A DNA stretch of 64,000 bases from Bacteroidales bacterium. Lineage in GTDB: Bacteria; Bacteroidota; Bacteroidia; Bacteroidales; M50B96. The translations under genes and the position numbers were made by a program. Under the pieces are notes generated by a model. That model did not search any database. It had not been told where the DNA came from and worked only from the letters and a program-made list of their open reading frames with translations. Below, piece after piece: positions 1 to 8,335 of the stretch (position 1 is the stretch's first letter; each line of letters begins with the position of its first letter). The stretch covers positions 62,001-126,000 of the forward strand of contig JAGYLP010000007.1 of the NCBI GenBank assembly GCA_018401015.1, in the 5' to 3' direction.

Positions 1-971
1 TGGCTACCCAAATCGACCAGCAATTCGAAGGTTTTTCCTACTATACCGGGATAACGAGCATTCCTGTTTATGGAGGAAGCGATGGAAAAAATTTCATCGA
101 GGAAAAGAATGCTCTGAGTCGCGGAGTAGATGTGGTTGTGTGCACTCCGGGCCGAATGATTGCTCACCTTAATCAGGGCTATGTCGATTTGTCGCGTGTC
201 GATTACCTCATCCTCGACGAAGCCGACCGAATGCTCGACATGGGCTTTATGGGCGATATCCTTCGCATCTTATCCTTCATGCCGGAGAGCCGTCAATCCT
301 TGTTGTTTTCAGCAACTATGCCTATTAAAATCAGGGAATTAGCTCGTAAGATTCTACGAAAGCCAACCGAAATTAATATTGCCGTATCGCGACCTGCTGA
401 AAAGGTGCTCCAAATGGCTTATATCGTTTACGAAGAGCAAAAAATACCTCAGATCACTCGCCTTTTACATGGTAAAACAAACTACCGAGTACTCATTTTC
501 ACGGAGACTAAATTAGCTGCCCGTAAGCTATCCGATAAATTACTTCGGCAACATCTCGATGTTGCCGAGATTCACTCCGATTTATCGCAAACGGAGCGGG
601 AACAAGTTCTCTTAGCCTTCAGAAATCGAAAAATCAATATTCTTGTAGCCACTAATATTATCTCTCGCGGAATCGATATCGAAGACATCGATTTGGTGAT
701 AAACTACAATGTTCCGAAAGAGGTTGAGGACTATATCCATCGGATTGGGAGGACTGCCCGGAGCCAGTCGGAAGGAGTTGCCATCACCTTTGTAAATCCC
801 GATGATCAGTTCGCTTTTCAGGCTATTGAGTTGTTTTTAGAAAAAGATATCTACAAAGCAAAGGTCGATCCCGAATTTGGTGAAACGCCCACTTATAATC
901 CTCAAAAGCCGAATCCCTCTAAACCGGTTTATCGCAAAAAGAAAGTATTTCGGCATCCTCGCAAAAAGTAG
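1..971 (+). CDS. DEAD-box ATP-dependent RNA helicase, 5'-truncated by window edge
   Basis: The reading frame is open from base 3, so the gene starts outside the window and its Q motif and Walker A are not visible. Visible motifs in order are GG (YGGSDG), Ib (TPGR), II (LDEAD near 213-227), III (SAT), IV (LIFTET), V (TNIISRGIDIED) and VI (YIHRIGRTAR). These span the end of RecA domain 1 and all of domain 2. The protein ends in a short basic tail rich in Lys, Arg and Pro, as in RhlE-like helicases that unwind structured RNA in the cytoplasm. Family is certain; the paralogue is not. Confidence 0.96.
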   Translation, partial: ATQIDQQFEGFSYYTGITSIPVYGGSDGKNFIEEKNALSRGVDVVVCTPGRMIAHLNQGYVDLSRVDYLILDEADRMLDMGFMGDILRILSFMPESRQSLLFSATMPIKIRELARKILRKPTEINIAVSRPAEKVLQMAYIVYEEQKIPQITRLLHGKTNYRVLIFTETKLAARKLSDKLLRQHLDVAEIHSDLSQTEREQVLLAFRNRKINILVATNIISRGIDIEDIDLVINYNVPKEVEDYIHRIGRTARSQSEGVAITFVNPDDQFAFQAIELFLEKDIYKAKVDPEFGETPTYNPQKPNPSKPVYRKKKVFRHPRKK

Positions 972-1123
972 CAATAATCGCTAGCTTTTGCTTATTTGAA
1001 CCCAAAACAAATAAGGCTCAAAGCAGCGGAGCAGCCACCTAAAAATGCCAAAGTTTGCTTATTTTTCGGCTCTAAACAGGCTAGGCCTATTCATACAATT
1101 GCAATTCATTAAAACTCATTATT

Positions 1124-2137
1124 ATGGCTAATTTAAAGACCACTTATCTCGGAATCGACTTAAAAAATCCCATTATCGTAGGTGCTAATAACATGGTTAC
1201 CGATGTTAAAGCACTCAAAAAAATGGAAAACGCTGGCGCTGCTGCTATCGTTTACAAATCCCTCTTCGAAGAACAAATTCAATTGGAAAATCTTGAGATG
1301 GGAGAGAGCATGAACGAATATGCCGACCGCAACGCTGAAATGGTTAGTCTTTTTCCAAACATCGATCATGCCGGTCCGGAAGAATATCTGATGAACCTCT
1401 ACAAAGCTCAAAAAGCAGTTGATATTCCGATTATTGCCAGTTTGAATGCTGTATATCATGAATCGTGGGTTGAATATGCCCAAAAAATAGCCGAAACCGG
1501 TGTAAAAGGATTGGAATTGAATTTTTATTCTTTTCCGAAAAGTTTTGAAACAACCGGCAAAGACATCGTCGACGAGCAACTAGAGGTAATTAAAGCTGTG
1601 CGAAAAGCCATTTCAATTCCGGTCTCAGTTAAGTTAAGCCCCTTCTATACCAACACCTTACAAGTAATTAAGAAAATGGATGAATTGGGCGTGGGTGCTT
1701 TTACCTTGTTCAATAATTTAATTCAGCCCGACATCGATATCGAGGAGGAAGCTACCTTCTATCCTTATCATTTGAGTTCGCCCACCGAACAAAAACTGAG
1801 CTTACGCTATGCTGGTTTACTCTTCGGAGAAATCAATGCTGCTATTTGCAGTAATACCGGAATCTATCAAGGATCGGATGTCATTAAAATGATCCTGGCA
1901 GGAGCCACTGCTGTCCATGTTGTTAGTACTCTCTACAAAAATAAAATCGATCATATTCAAACAATGCTTCAAGAAATGGAAGCATGGATGGATAAAAAAT
2001 CCTACGCCGATTTAGCTGCCTTCCGGGGTAAACTTTCACGTAAAAATTCGTCCGACCCATACGCTTATAAAAGAGCTCAGTATGTCGATATCTTAATGAA
2101 ATCGGAAGATATCTTTAAGAAATATCCTATGGTTTAA
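1124..2137 (+). CDS. Dihydroorotate dehydrogenase-like flavoprotein (not PyrD)
   Basis: This 337-residue protein has the FMN-binding TIM-barrel layout of class 1 dihydroorotate dehydrogenases: an N-terminal YLGIDLKNPIIVGANN segment, a PVSVKLSP strand and a C-terminal glycine-rich phosphate site with SNTGIYQGSDV and GATAVHVVSTLY. Where true enzymes have an Asn-x-Ser/Cys-x-Asn catalytic loop, this one reads ELNFYSFP, so the usual nucleophile position is changed. A genuine quinone-type PyrD lies at 51348-52379. I therefore infer a different flavin-dependent reduction. It stands alone, followed after 52 bases by ferritin. Confidence 0.85.
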   Translation: MANLKTTYLGIDLKNPIIVGANNMVTDVKALKKMENAGAAAIVYKSLFEEQIQLENLEMGESMNEYADRNAEMVSLFPNIDHAGPEEYLMNLYKAQKAVDIPIIASLNAVYHESWVEYAQKIAETGVKGLELNFYSFPKSFETTGKDIVDEQLEVIKAVRKAISIPVSVKLSPFYTNTLQVIKKMDELGVGAFTLFNNLIQPDIDIEEEATFYPYHLSSPTEQKLSLRYAGLLFGEINAAICSNTGIYQGSDVIKMILAGATAVHVVSTLYKNKIDHIQTMLQEMEAWMDKKSYADLAAFRGKLSRKNSSDPYAYKRAQYVDILMKSEDIFKKYPMV

Positions 2138-2189
2138 ACATTCTTCCACTTATTTACTTTAGGTATCAGAACCATAAAAACAAGCGAAT

Positions 2190-2681
2190 ATGTTAAACGA
2201 AAAAATCGAAAGTATCCTAAACCAACAAATCGAAAAAGAAGCTTATTCCTCTAACCTTTATTTATCGATGGCCTCTTGGGCTCAAAATAATGGTTTGGAA
2301 GGCACAGCCGAATGGTTGTTCGCTCAAGCCGAAGAAGAGAAAATGCACATGCTTAAATTCATCCAGTACATCAACGATCGGGGGGGGAAAGCAATTATTC
2401 CGGCACTTCCGCAACCGCCACATGAATTTGAAAACGTGCAAGAGCTATTCGAACAAGTCATGAAGCATGAGCAATACATTTCAGCATCTATCAACGAAAT
2501 TGTAGCAGCTACCATCGAAGTACGCGACTTTACCAGCAATAATTGGATTCAATGGTTTGTAACCGAACAAATTGAAGAAGAAGCTACGGTAAATGCTATC
2601 CTCGATCGACTCAAATTACTCGATGGTAAAAATTTCTATCTCTTCGATAGAGACTTAAAAGGAATCCGCACCGCAGAATAA
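2190..2681 (+). CDS. ftnA: Ferritin, bacterial non-haem type
   Basis: A 163-residue four-helix ferritin that oxidises Fe(II) and stores Fe(III) in a 24-mer cytoplasmic shell. The ferroxidase ligands are at the E. coli FtnA positions: E17, Y24, E50, H53, E94 and Q127, with E126, E129 and E130 around the third iron site. There is no Met haem ligand pattern of bacterioferritin. The length is normal. A strong hairpin terminator follows at 2702-2752, so the gene is probably monocistronic. Upstream there is only a weak TACTTTAG match to the Bacteroidota -7 box. Confidence 0.96.
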   Translation: MLNEKIESILNQQIEKEAYSSNLYLSMASWAQNNGLEGTAEWLFAQAEEEKMHMLKFIQYINDRGGKAIIPALPQPPHEFENVQELFEQVMKHEQYISASINEIVAATIEVRDFTSNNWIQWFVTEQIEEEATVNAILDRLKLLDGKNFYLFDRDLKGIRTAE

Positions 2682-2701
2682 TCATCTCTTTTCACGAATC
2701 G

Positions 2702-2752
2702 AAAAATCTGAATTTGTCATTTATACCGAAATGATTACATTCAGATTTTTTT
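2702..2752 (+). terminator. Rho-independent terminator after ferritin
   Basis: AAATCTGAAT pairs with ATTCAGATTT, and inside it TCATTT pairs with AAATGA around an ATACCG loop. A run of seven T follows at 2746-2752. Confidence 0.85.
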
Positions 2753-2770
2753 GTTCTTATCTCTTTCTAT

Positions 2771-4003
2771 ATGGTTCTCAATTATATATGGATTTTCTTC
2801 TTCCTAATTGGTTTCCTGGTTGCACTCATCGACTTATTCCTTACCGGAAACACCGAAGTCTTCAATGAGATGCTCACAGCCACCTTTTCGAGTTCTAAAA
2901 CAGGATTTGAAATTGCTTTGGGACTCACCGGTGTTCTGGCCCTGTGGATGGGATTGATGAAAATCGGAGAGAAAGCAGGCGTAATCCAGGTTTTCGCTCG
3001 TATCATTGGACCGTTTTTTCATCGGCTATTTCCGGAAATTCCCAAAAATCATCCGGTAAATGGTTCCATTGTCATGAACATTGCGGCAAACATGTTGGGG
3101 CTCGATAACGCTGCAACTCCCATCGGCCTGAAAGCCATGAATCAAATGCAGGAATTCAACCCCCGAAAAGATACAGCCAGTAATGCTCAAATCATGTTTC
3201 TGGTTTTAAACACCTCCGGCCTCACCGTAATCCCGGTATCGATTATGGTTTACCGGGCTGAAATGGGTGCTGCCAACCCAGCCGATATTTTTCTTCCTAT
3301 TCTAATTGCAACCTCATTTTCTACTTTAGTAGGACTGCTTGCTGTATCTGCATTTCAGCGAATTAACTTATTCAACAAAGTTGTTCTAGCTTATCTGGGA
3401 GTTTTCATTGCACTCCTCATCGGACTCATAGCTTACTTTACCTCCATTCCGAAGGAAGAAATCGGTCCCATATCCAGCTTCATCAGTAGCTTTCTGCTTT
3501 TGTCGATTATCGTTTCCTTTATCGGATTAGGATGGTATAAAAAAATAAACGCCTACGATGCCTTCATCGAAGGAGCAAGGGAGGGATTCGGAATTGCGAT
3601 TAAAATCATTCCTTATTTGGTCGCCATTTTGGTTGCCATTGCTGTTTTTCGGGCATCGGGAGCCATGGATTTTCTACAGGCGGGAATAGCATCCTTTTTC
3701 AAATTCCTGAACGTTAACACCGACTTCATCGATGCTCTCCCAACCGCATTGATGAAACCCTTGAGTGGAACCGGTGCACGAGGAATGATGATCGATGTAA
3801 TGAATACCCATGGAGCCGATTCCTTTGTCGGAAGGGTAGCCTCTACGGTGCAAGGCTCTACCGATACCACTTTTTATGTCATTGCCTTATATTTTGGCTC
3901 TGTCGGGATAAAACGAACCCGACACGCGCTGGCAGCAGGCTTAATGGCCGATTTCGCCGGCATTATTGCCGCCATTGTAATTGCCTACATTTTTTTCCAT
4001 TAA
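2771..4003 (+). CDS. Fused SpmA-SpmB / nucleoside recognition (Gate) membrane protein
   Basis: A 410-residue polytopic membrane protein. The first half resembles spore maturation protein A (GLTGVLALWMGLMKIGE and the NIAANMLGLDNAATPIG signature) and the second half SpmB (a Gate domain with DALPTALMKPLSGTGARG and GSTDTTFYVI). The two are separate genes in spore-forming Firmicutes. The family is thought to be a transporter-like membrane protein, but no substrate is established. The organism does not look spore-forming, so the spore name should not be taken as function. The WbqC gene starts 6 bases downstream. Confidence 0.88.
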   Translation: MVLNYIWIFFFLIGFLVALIDLFLTGNTEVFNEMLTATFSSSKTGFEIALGLTGVLALWMGLMKIGEKAGVIQVFARIIGPFFHRLFPEIPKNHPVNGSIVMNIAANMLGLDNAATPIGLKAMNQMQEFNPRKDTASNAQIMFLVLNTSGLTVIPVSIMVYRAEMGAANPADIFLPILIATSFSTLVGLLAVSAFQRINLFNKVVLAYLGVFIALLIGLIAYFTSIPKEEIGPISSFISSFLLLSIIVSFIGLGWYKKINAYDAFIEGAREGFGIAIKIIPYLVAILVAIAVFRASGAMDFLQAGIASFFKFLNVNTDFIDALPTALMKPLSGTGARGMMIDVMNTHGADSFVGRVASTVQGSTDTTFYVIALYFGSVGIKRTRHALAAGLMADFAGIIAAIVIAYIFFH

Positions 4004-4009
4004 TCATCC

Positions 4010-4669
4010 GTGAATAGTCTTTTTAGTACTGCCTATTTCCCTCCCATTGCCTATTGGTCTGCCTGGATCCATTCCACTGCAGCTCAAATAGAAGTACACG
4101 AAAATTATACGAAACAAAGCTACCGAAACCGTTGCGTGATTGCCGCTGCAAACGGCCCGCTTCCGCTCAATATACCGGTAAAAAAAGGGATATCCACCAA
4201 AGTTCCAATATCGGAAGTGCAAATCGATTATACCGAGAACTGGCAAAAAGTTCATTTCAAAGCGCTCGAAGCTGCCTATCGATCGGCTCCATTTTTTGAC
4301 TTTCTGATGCCCGAACTCGCAGTCTTTTTCCAGGAAAGGAATTTTCAATTCCTGTTCGATTTTAATGCAGCTATCCTACAGCAAGTGCTTGTAAGCATGG
4401 ATTGGACGGTTTGCGAACTAAGTCCAACCAAATCCTATCAAAGAGATATTCAGGAAGGCTTTGATTTTCGTGAAAAAATCCATCCTAAAAGACCGGAACA
4501 ACTCAAAGAATTATTTCAATTTAAACCCTATTACCAGGTCTTTCAGGCAAAATGGGGGTTTCTTCCCAATTTGAGTATTCTCGATTTGGTTTTCAATTTA
4601 GGTCCCGAGGCCGAAGTGTACCTGGCGGGCTGTTTTCAACAAAAACAGGTTGATAAAAACCGTGAGTAA
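4010..4669 (+). CDS. WbqC family protein
   Basis: A 219-residue protein starting with GTG at 4010, six bases after SpmAB. The opening STAYFPPIAYWSAW, the Y-x-KQSYRNRC segment and the later PISEVQIDYTENWQKVHFKALEAAY match the WbqC-like family (PF08889). This family is common in Bacteroidota and linked by name to O-antigen gene clusters. The biochemical activity is unknown to me. The C-terminal NLSILDLVFNLGPEAEVYL is typical. The tight spacing suggests cotranscription with the upstream membrane protein. Confidence 0.85.
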   Translation: MNSLFSTAYFPPIAYWSAWIHSTAAQIEVHENYTKQSYRNRCVIAAANGPLPLNIPVKKGISTKVPISEVQIDYTENWQKVHFKALEAAYRSAPFFDFLMPELAVFFQERNFQFLFDFNAAILQQVLVSMDWTVCELSPTKSYQRDIQEGFDFREKIHPKRPEQLKELFQFKPYYQVFQAKWGFLPNLSILDLVFNLGPEAEVYLAGCFQQKQVDKNRE

Positions 4670-4694
4670 ACTCCGGTTCAACCCTGATAAATCC

Positions 4695-4721
4695 TACATT
4701 TGAAGAGAATTACAGATGTAA
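4695..4721 (+). promoter_or_regulatory. -7 box and perfect TTACA-N2-TGTAA dyad before the Gfo/Idh gene
   Basis: TACATTTG at 4695-4702 matches the Bacteroidota -7 consensus TAnnTTTG. No clear -33 TTG sits at the expected distance. Just downstream, TTACAGATGTAA at 4710-4721 is a perfect dyad of the same form as those clustered at 52.9-53.7 kb. It ends 4 bases before the ATG at 4726. Confidence 0.5.
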
Positions 4722-4725
4722 GCTT

Positions 4726-5718
4726 ATGATAAAAATTGGAGTCCTCGGAGTAGGATATTTAGGTAAAATCCATGTTCAACTTTTAAAAGAAATCCCTGGT
4801 TTTGAGTTGGTTGGTTTTTACGACCCCAACACGGAACGACGGTTAGAAGCCGAATCAATGTTCGAGATTCCGTCCTTTGATTCGGAAGATGAATTGATTG
4901 AAGCTTGCGATGCACTCGATATTGTAACCAGTACCGATGCTCACTTTTCCTGCGCTGTAAAAGCAATCCGAAAATCGAAACATCTCTTCATCGAGAAACC
5001 GGTTAGCTATTCTATCGACGAAGCCCATGAACTACTCAAATTGTCGCGAGAAGCAAACATCAAAGTTCAAATAGGCCATGTGGAACGGTTTAATCCCGCT
5101 TTTACGGCTGCATTACCGCACATTATTCGTCCCATCTATATTGAAAGCCATCGGATGGGTCCTATCCTGGACCGTCACCTCGATATCCCGGTGGTGCTCG
5201 ATTTAATGATTCACGATATCGATTGGATTTTGAGTGTTGTGAAAAGTCCATTGCGGAAAGTTACCTCGAATGGTGTGGCTGTATTCAATGATACACCCGA
5301 TGTAGTGAATGCACGACTCGACTTTAGTAATGGCACAATAGCCAATTTAACGGTAAGCCGCATTGCAACGGAGAAAAAACGATCTGCCGAGATTTTCCAG
5401 CCACAATCGAACCTATCCATCGATTTTTTGAATAAAAAAGCGTCCATTTATGAGTCGGAGGAAGTCCTCGAACTTTCGGGAACTCAGCATGAATCAGCCC
5501 CCATTGGCTTACCAGGAGATTTGCGACCTAAACCACTTCTCAAGGCTTTAGCGATTCAGGAAAATAATGCCATTTACGACGAGCTAACGGGCTTTTATCA
5601 TGCCATTGTCACCGATAGCAAGCCTCCGGTCGATATCGAAGATGGTTTTGCCGCTCTCGATATTGCCTGGCTCATCCTCAAAAGGATGAATTTTAACGGA
5701 ATGCGTAGCCTATATTAA
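4726..5718 (+). CDS. Gfo/Idh/MocA family NAD(P)-dependent oxidoreductase
   Basis: A 330-residue protein with an N-terminal Rossmann fold (IGVLGVGYLGKIH, the GxGxxG nucleotide site at residues 6-11) and the family EKPVS motif that carries the conserved lysine. The C-terminal part is the GFO/IDH/MocA sheet domain. Members oxidise or reduce sugars and related alcohols, and the substrate cannot be read from sequence. A -7 box lies 23 bases before the start, so it can be transcribed separately from SpmAB-WbqC. The WbqC neighbour may hint at cell-surface sugar metabolism. Confidence 0.9.
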   Translation: MIKIGVLGVGYLGKIHVQLLKEIPGFELVGFYDPNTERRLEAESMFEIPSFDSEDELIEACDALDIVTSTDAHFSCAVKAIRKSKHLFIEKPVSYSIDEAHELLKLSREANIKVQIGHVERFNPAFTAALPHIIRPIYIESHRMGPILDRHLDIPVVLDLMIHDIDWILSVVKSPLRKVTSNGVAVFNDTPDVVNARLDFSNGTIANLTVSRIATEKKRSAEIFQPQSNLSIDFLNKKASIYESEEVLELSGTQHESAPIGLPGDLRPKPLLKALAIQENNAIYDELTGFYHAIVTDSKPPVDIEDGFAALDIAWLILKRMNFNGMRSLY

Positions 5719-5744
5719 TTCTTCGCGTAATTTTTAAAATACTA

Positions 5745-5774
5745 TTGTCTGCATATCTGCCTTTTTTAATTTTG
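5745..5774 (+). promoter_or_regulatory. Promoter of the pcm operon
   Basis: TTG at 5745-5747, a 19-base spacer and TAATTTTG at 5767-5774 match the Bacteroidota vegetative promoter. The ATG at 5787 lies 13 bases further on, so the leader is very short. The promoter excludes the in-frame TTG at 5745 as a start codon. Confidence 0.8.
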
Positions 5775-5786
5775 CCCCAACTAACT

Positions 5787-6428
5787 ATGCAGGACACACT
5801 CAGAGATAAAGGCTTAAGAAAGCGTTTGATCGATAAACTCCGTGAACGCGGAATTCAACATGAATCCGTGCTTCAGGCTATGACGGTTGTACCCCGTCAT
5901 TTCTTCATGGACAGTAGTTTTCTTTCCTACGCCTATAAAGATCAGGCATTCCCGATTTCCTCCGGTCAAACTATTTCCCAACCCTACACGGTAGCTTTCC
6001 AATCCTCCTTACTCGATATAAAGCAAGGCGAAAAAGTGCTCGAGATTGGCACCGGCTCCGGTTATCAATGTGCCATTTTGCTCGAAATGGGAGCCAGTGT
6101 TTATTCCATTGAACGACACAAAGATTTATATCTCTCGGCTGGTAAGCTCCTAACACAAATGGGTTACCGGCCGAATTTGTTTTGGGGCGATGGTTACCTC
6201 GGTTTGCCGGGATATGCTCCATTCGATAAAATCCTGCTAACAGCTGGTGCACCTAATTTACCGGATGAATTAATCAAGCAACTTAAAATAGGAGGTAAGT
6301 TGGTGGCTCCGATCGGAGCCACGAAGCTTCAAACCATGACAGTTTATCATAAAATATCTGAATCCTCTATCACCAGGGAAGAACACGGACATTTCTCCTT
6401 TGTGCCTTTTCTGCCGGGAAAAATCTAA
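5787..6428 (+). CDS. pcm: Protein-L-isoaspartate O-methyltransferase
   Basis: A 213-residue cytoplasmic enzyme that uses S-adenosylmethionine to methylate isoaspartyl residues and start repair of aged proteins. The PCMT signature GQTISQP is at about residues 60-66 and SAM motif I (VLEIGTGSGY) at about 84-93. I chose ATG 5787 because the longer frame from TTG 5745 runs back through the promoter. It leads an operon with an MBL hydrolase and a mechanosensitive channel, with gaps of 4 bases each. Confidence 0.95.
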   Translation: MQDTLRDKGLRKRLIDKLRERGIQHESVLQAMTVVPRHFFMDSSFLSYAYKDQAFPISSGQTISQPYTVAFQSSLLDIKQGEKVLEIGTGSGYQCAILLEMGASVYSIERHKDLYLSAGKLLTQMGYRPNLFWGDGYLGLPGYAPFDKILLTAGAPNLPDELIKQLKIGGKLVAPIGATKLQTMTVYHKISESSITREEHGHFSFVPFLPGKI

Positions 6429-6432
6429 AGCT

Positions 6433-7089
6433 ATGATTGAAATTAAAACATTTATTCACAACCCTTTCCATGAAAACACCTATCTACTTTGGGATGAAAC
6501 AAAAGCTGCCGTACTGATCGATCCGGGGGCCTATTCCGATGTTGAAAAAAATGAGGTGGTTCAATTTATTATGGATAATCATTTACAGCCCGAGAAAATG
6601 ATTTGTACCCATGGGCATGTGGACCACATTCTTGGGAGCAGCTATTTTGGCGATCTTTTTAGCCTTTCCCTCGAATATCATCCCGAAGAGAAGCATTTGA
6701 TCGATCATGCAGCTGACTTCGCAGCCAGCTACGGTTTCGATTTCAACCAAATGCCCTTTCTAGCTCCAATTTTGATGGATCGGGGAACCATTCGATTTGG
6801 CAAATCGAGCCTCGATGTAATCCATGTACCCGGGCATAGCGCCGGCTCTGTTGCTTTCTATTCGGAAAAAGATAAAATTTTAATTTCGGGCGATGTCCTT
6901 TTTAAACAAACCATTGGACGTACCGATTTACCCGGTGGCGATTACGATGTATTGATGCACAGCATTACTCAAAAATTGCTTAGCTTGCCGGCAGATACTA
7001 AGGTTTACCCCGGACACGGTCCCTCTACTAGTATTGCGGAAGAAATGGAACAAAATGATTTTATCTCCGATTTTTTAAACAAAGCCTAA
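6433..7089 (+). CDS. Metallo-beta-lactamase fold hydrolase (glyoxalase II-like)
   Basis: A 218-residue protein with the metal motif THGHVDH (H60, H62, D64, H65), a further metal histidine in HVPGHSAGS, the bridging aspartate in ISGDVLF and a late histidine in YPGHGPSTS. This is the binuclear metal site of the hydroxyacylglutathione hydrolase-like subgroup. It is shorter than true GloB, so the substrate is open. The start at ATG 6433 avoids overlap with pcm, which a frame from 6400 would create. It is the middle gene of the pcm operon. Confidence 0.92.
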   Translation: MIEIKTFIHNPFHENTYLLWDETKAAVLIDPGAYSDVEKNEVVQFIMDNHLQPEKMICTHGHVDHILGSSYFGDLFSLSLEYHPEEKHLIDHAADFAASYGFDFNQMPFLAPILMDRGTIRFGKSSLDVIHVPGHSAGSVAFYSEKDKILISGDVLFKQTIGRTDLPGGDYDVLMHSITQKLLSLPADTKVYPGHGPSTSIAEEMEQNDFISDFLNKA

Positions 7090-7093
7090 ATGC

Positions 7094-8335
7094 ATGATTG
7101 AGAATTTATTTGGACTAAAAGACTGGTTTCTGGAACTCGGACTGGATTTAAAATACATTCAATACTCCGAATTGCTAATCTGGTTGCTCCTCGCAGCAAT
7201 CCTTGCCTGGATATCAGACTATGTCTCCAAAAAATTTCTCGTTAATTTTATTGGGAAAATCGTTCGTAAAACAACCTCGAGTTGGGACGATATCTTACTG
7301 GAGCAAAAAGTTTTTCACAAACTGGCACATTTTGCCCCCCTCATGGTGCTGTATGTTTTTACTCCTGTTATCCTGCAAGATCTGCCGGAAAAAGGCACCC
7401 GAGTGTTCCAATCCGGTATCAATATCCTCATGATTGCCTTGCTTCTGCAAGTCTTGAGCGCTCTGCTCAATGGAGTGAAAAACATTTATCAGCAAAGCGA
7501 TTTAAGCCAATCAAGACCCATTACCGGTTACTTGCAAGTGGTTAAAATCATTGCTTACGGTGTTGGGATTATTTGGATTATTGGAATCTTAATGGGTAAA
7601 AGTCCCATTGCTCTTTTAACCGGTTTGTCGGCTATGGCGGCCATCCTCATGTTGGTTTTTAAAGATACAATTCTCGGCTTTGTTGCCAGTATTCAATTAT
7701 CGGCAAACAACATGGTTCGGGTAGGCGATTGGATCTCCATGCCCAAACACGGAGCCGATGGAACTGTGCTGGAAATAACCCTCAACACGGTTAAGGTGCA
7801 AAACTGGGATAAAACCATTTCAACCATTCCTACCTATGCATTGGTTTCGGATACCTTCAGCAATTGGCGAGGAATGGAGGAGTCGAAAAGTCGCCGAATT
7901 AAACGCTCGGTTAATATCGACATGACATCGATCCGCTTTTGCAGCCCGGAAATGATCGAAAAGTATCGGTCGGTCGAGCTAATTACCGATTACGTGAATG
8001 CCAAACAAAAAGAAATTGCCGATGCACAAAATGAGCCGAATGCTAGCTTTCATCGCTCACGAAAAATGACCAACATCGGTACTTTTAGAAAATACCTGGA
8101 GCATTATTTGAGAATTCATCCTCGTATCAATCAAGACTTGACCCTTATTGTCCGTCAGTTACAACCAACCGAGTTTGGTTTGCCTATCGAAGTGTATGCT
8201 TTCAGCAACCGAATTGAATGGGCCGAATATGAATCGATTCAATCGGATATTTTCGACCATATACTGGCTGTTATCCCTGATTTCGATTTGCAAGTATTCC
8301 AAAGACCGTCGGGAAAAGATTTTAAATCTAACTGA
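7094..8335 (+). CDS. Mechanosensitive ion channel, YbdG-like MscS family
   Basis: A 413-residue inner-membrane protein with about five predicted membrane segments (near 26-46, 74-94, 106-127, 148-168 and 171-202). The last merges into the MscS pore helix (GLSAMAAILMLVFKDTILGF). The beta domain carries GDWISMPKHGADGTVLEI and TVKVQNWDKTISTIPTYAL, which closely resemble E. coli YbdG (MscM) rather than the small MscS. It should open under membrane tension on osmotic downshift. It ends the pcm operon, and its stop at 8335 directly abuts the stop of the convergent gene. Confidence 0.9.
   Translation: MIENLFGLKDWFLELGLDLKYIQYSELLIWLLLAAILAWISDYVSKKFLVNFIGKIVRKTTSSWDDILLEQKVFHKLAHFAPLMVLYVFTPVILQDLPEKGTRVFQSGINILMIALLLQVLSALLNGVKNIYQQSDLSQSRPITGYLQVVKIIAYGVGIIWIIGILMGKSPIALLTGLSAMAAILMLVFKDTILGFVASIQLSANNMVRVGDWISMPKHGADGTVLEITLNTVKVQNWDKTISTIPTYALVSDTFSNWRGMEESKSRRIKRSVNIDMTSIRFCSPEMIEKYRSVELITDYVNAKQKEIADAQNEPNASFHRSRKMTNIGTFRKYLEHYLRIHPRINQDLTLIVRQLQPTEFGLPIEVYAFSNRIEWAEYESIQSDIFDHILAVIPDFDLQVFQRPSGKDFKSN

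Noticed and set aside
991-1015. CTTATTTG/CAAATAAG hairpin after the helicase as a terminator
   Set aside because: The arms pair but no T-run follows.
5745-5786. TTG start extending pcm by 14 residues
   Set aside because: The TTG is the -33 element and the -7 box lies inside the extension.
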